Shown piece by piece: positions 4,728 to 5,342 of a DNA stretch of 5,342 nucleotides. Origin of the DNA: Actinomycetota bacterium (lineage in GTDB: Bacteria > Actinomycetota > Acidimicrobiia > Acidimicrobiales > Ilumatobacteraceae). The position numbers and the translations under genes are program-made. The notes beneath the pieces were generated by a model that worked only from the letters and a program-made list of their open reading frames with translations, did no database searches and was not told the origin of the DNA. Position 1 is the first letter of the stretch. Each line of letters opens with the position of its first letter. The stretch covers positions 1 to 5,342 of the forward strand of contig SYCH01000073.1 of NCBI GenBank assembly GCA_005787025.1, in the 5' to 3' direction.

Positions 4728-5342
4728 ATGACCGGAGTCGGATTGTGCCTGCCCCAGTTGGGACCCCACGTGACCGTGGACGTGGTCGCCGAGTTCGCCC
4801 GACGAGCCGAGGCTCTCGGTTATTCGGGCCTGTGGGTGCAGGACCATTTCATGTACCCCTTGGCCCCCACGCGTGGATACGGGGGCAAGGACGTGCTGCC
4901 GCCGGCCCAGTACAAGTCGGTGTGGGCTCCCACCGAGATGTTGGCGTTCGTCGCCGGCATCACCTCGCGGGTGGCCCTGGGCACCAGCATCCTGGTCGCC
5001 GGCAATCACTGGCCGGTTCCCTTGGCACAACGACTGGCCACCATCGATCAGATGTCGAAGGGCCGTCTGATTGTGGGGCTCGGAGTCGGTTGGAGCGCCG
5101 AGGAACACGAAGCATCGGGAACCGACATCACCGAGCGTGGTCGTCGAATGGACGACTTCATCCCCGCGTTGTTGGCCTGTTGGTCCGCGGACCCGGTGTT
5201 GCATTCGGGTGACTTCTTCCGGGTGCCCGAGTCGTGCGTCAACCCCAAGCCGTTCGGTGGTCGTCGTCCGAAGTTGTTGAGCGGCATGTGGTCCGCTCAG
5301 GGTCTCGAGCGCACCGCGAAATGGTTCGACGCCTGGAATCCG
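4728..5342 (+). CDS. LLM-class (luciferase-like) flavin/F420-dependent oxidoreductase, partial
   Basis: The frame from ATG 4728 stays open to the right edge, giving 205 codons; the family is typically 280-350 residues, so the C-terminal third is missing. Motifs of the luciferase-like TIM barrel are clear: an N-terminal GLCLPQLG strand, ARRAEALGYSGLWVQDHF (24-41), VALGTSILVAGNHWPVPLAQ (82-101), then ATIDQMSKGRLIVGLGVGW (104-122) with the conserved Ser-x-Gly-Arg and Gly-x-Gly-Trp, and a Pro-Lys-Pro segment near residue 175. Members use reduced FMN or F420 to oxidise alcohols, sulfonates or alkanes, or to reduce enones. This sequence looks more like the actinobacterial F420-type branch than bacterial luciferase, but cofactor choice is inference. 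It follows the nitroreductase by 13 bp with a good ribosome binding site, so it is almost certainly in the Rieske operon, which may continue beyond the window. Confidence 0.93.
   Translation, partial: MTGVGLCLPQLGPHVTVDVVAEFARRAEALGYSGLWVQDHFMYPLAPTRGYGGKDVLPPAQYKSVWAPTEMLAFVAGITSRVALGTSILVAGNHWPVPLAQRLATIDQMSKGRLIVGLGVGWSAEEHEASGTDITERGRRMDDFIPALLACWSADPVLHSGDFFRVPESCVNPKPFGGRRPKLLSGMWSAQGLERTAKWFDAWNP

Overview
This window is a GC-rich, gene-dense stretch of about 5.3 kb. It comes from what looks like a high-GC actinobacterium or a close relative. The evidence for that is strong G/C bias at third codon positions, GTG starts alongside ATG, very short intergenic gaps, and a luciferase-like oxidoreductase of the type that often uses F420. 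This placement is inference: no rRNA or marker gene is present. I see no tRNA, CRISPR array, insertion sequence, phage gene or long repeat.

Layout. (1) Positions 1-302, minus strand: the N-terminal part of an endonuclease/exonuclease/phosphatase-family protein that runs off the left edge. (2) Positions 362-1132, plus: a complete classical short-chain dehydrogenase/reductase (SDR), divergent from gene 1 across a 59-bp gap. (3) Positions 1137-1796, minus: a VOC-superfamily protein of the glyoxalase-like type, convergent with the SDR and only 4 bp from it. (4) Positions 1838-2779, plus: a 3-hydroxyisobutyrate dehydrogenase-type beta-hydroxyacid dehydrogenase, divergent from the VOC gene. (5) Positions 2845-4098, plus: a Rieske non-heme iron oxygenase large (alpha) subunit. 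(6) Positions 4103-4714, plus: a nitroreductase-family flavoprotein, 4 bp downstream. (7) Positions 4728-5342, plus: an LLM-class (luciferase-like) oxidoreductase, 13 bp further on, truncated by the right edge.

Function. Five of the seven genes are redox enzymes and a sixth is a VOC-fold protein. The last three are packed tightly enough to be one transcript, and the hydroxyacid dehydrogenase 65 bp upstream may join it. The set resembles an accessory catabolic locus: a Rieske oxygenase to hydroxylate a substrate, flavin/F420 oxidoreductases, and NAD(P) dehydrogenases for downstream alcohol or hydroxyacid steps. No transporter, regulator, CoA-ligase, ring-cleavage enzyme, ferredoxin or ferredoxin reductase lies in the window, so the substrate cannot be read from it. 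Everything is built from known families. The least ordinary features are the undescribed-looking combination Rieske/nitroreductase/LLM and a small regulatory-looking structure upstream of the VOC gene, where an inverted repeat places the Shine-Dalgarno sequence in a hairpin loop just before a three-codon minicistron.
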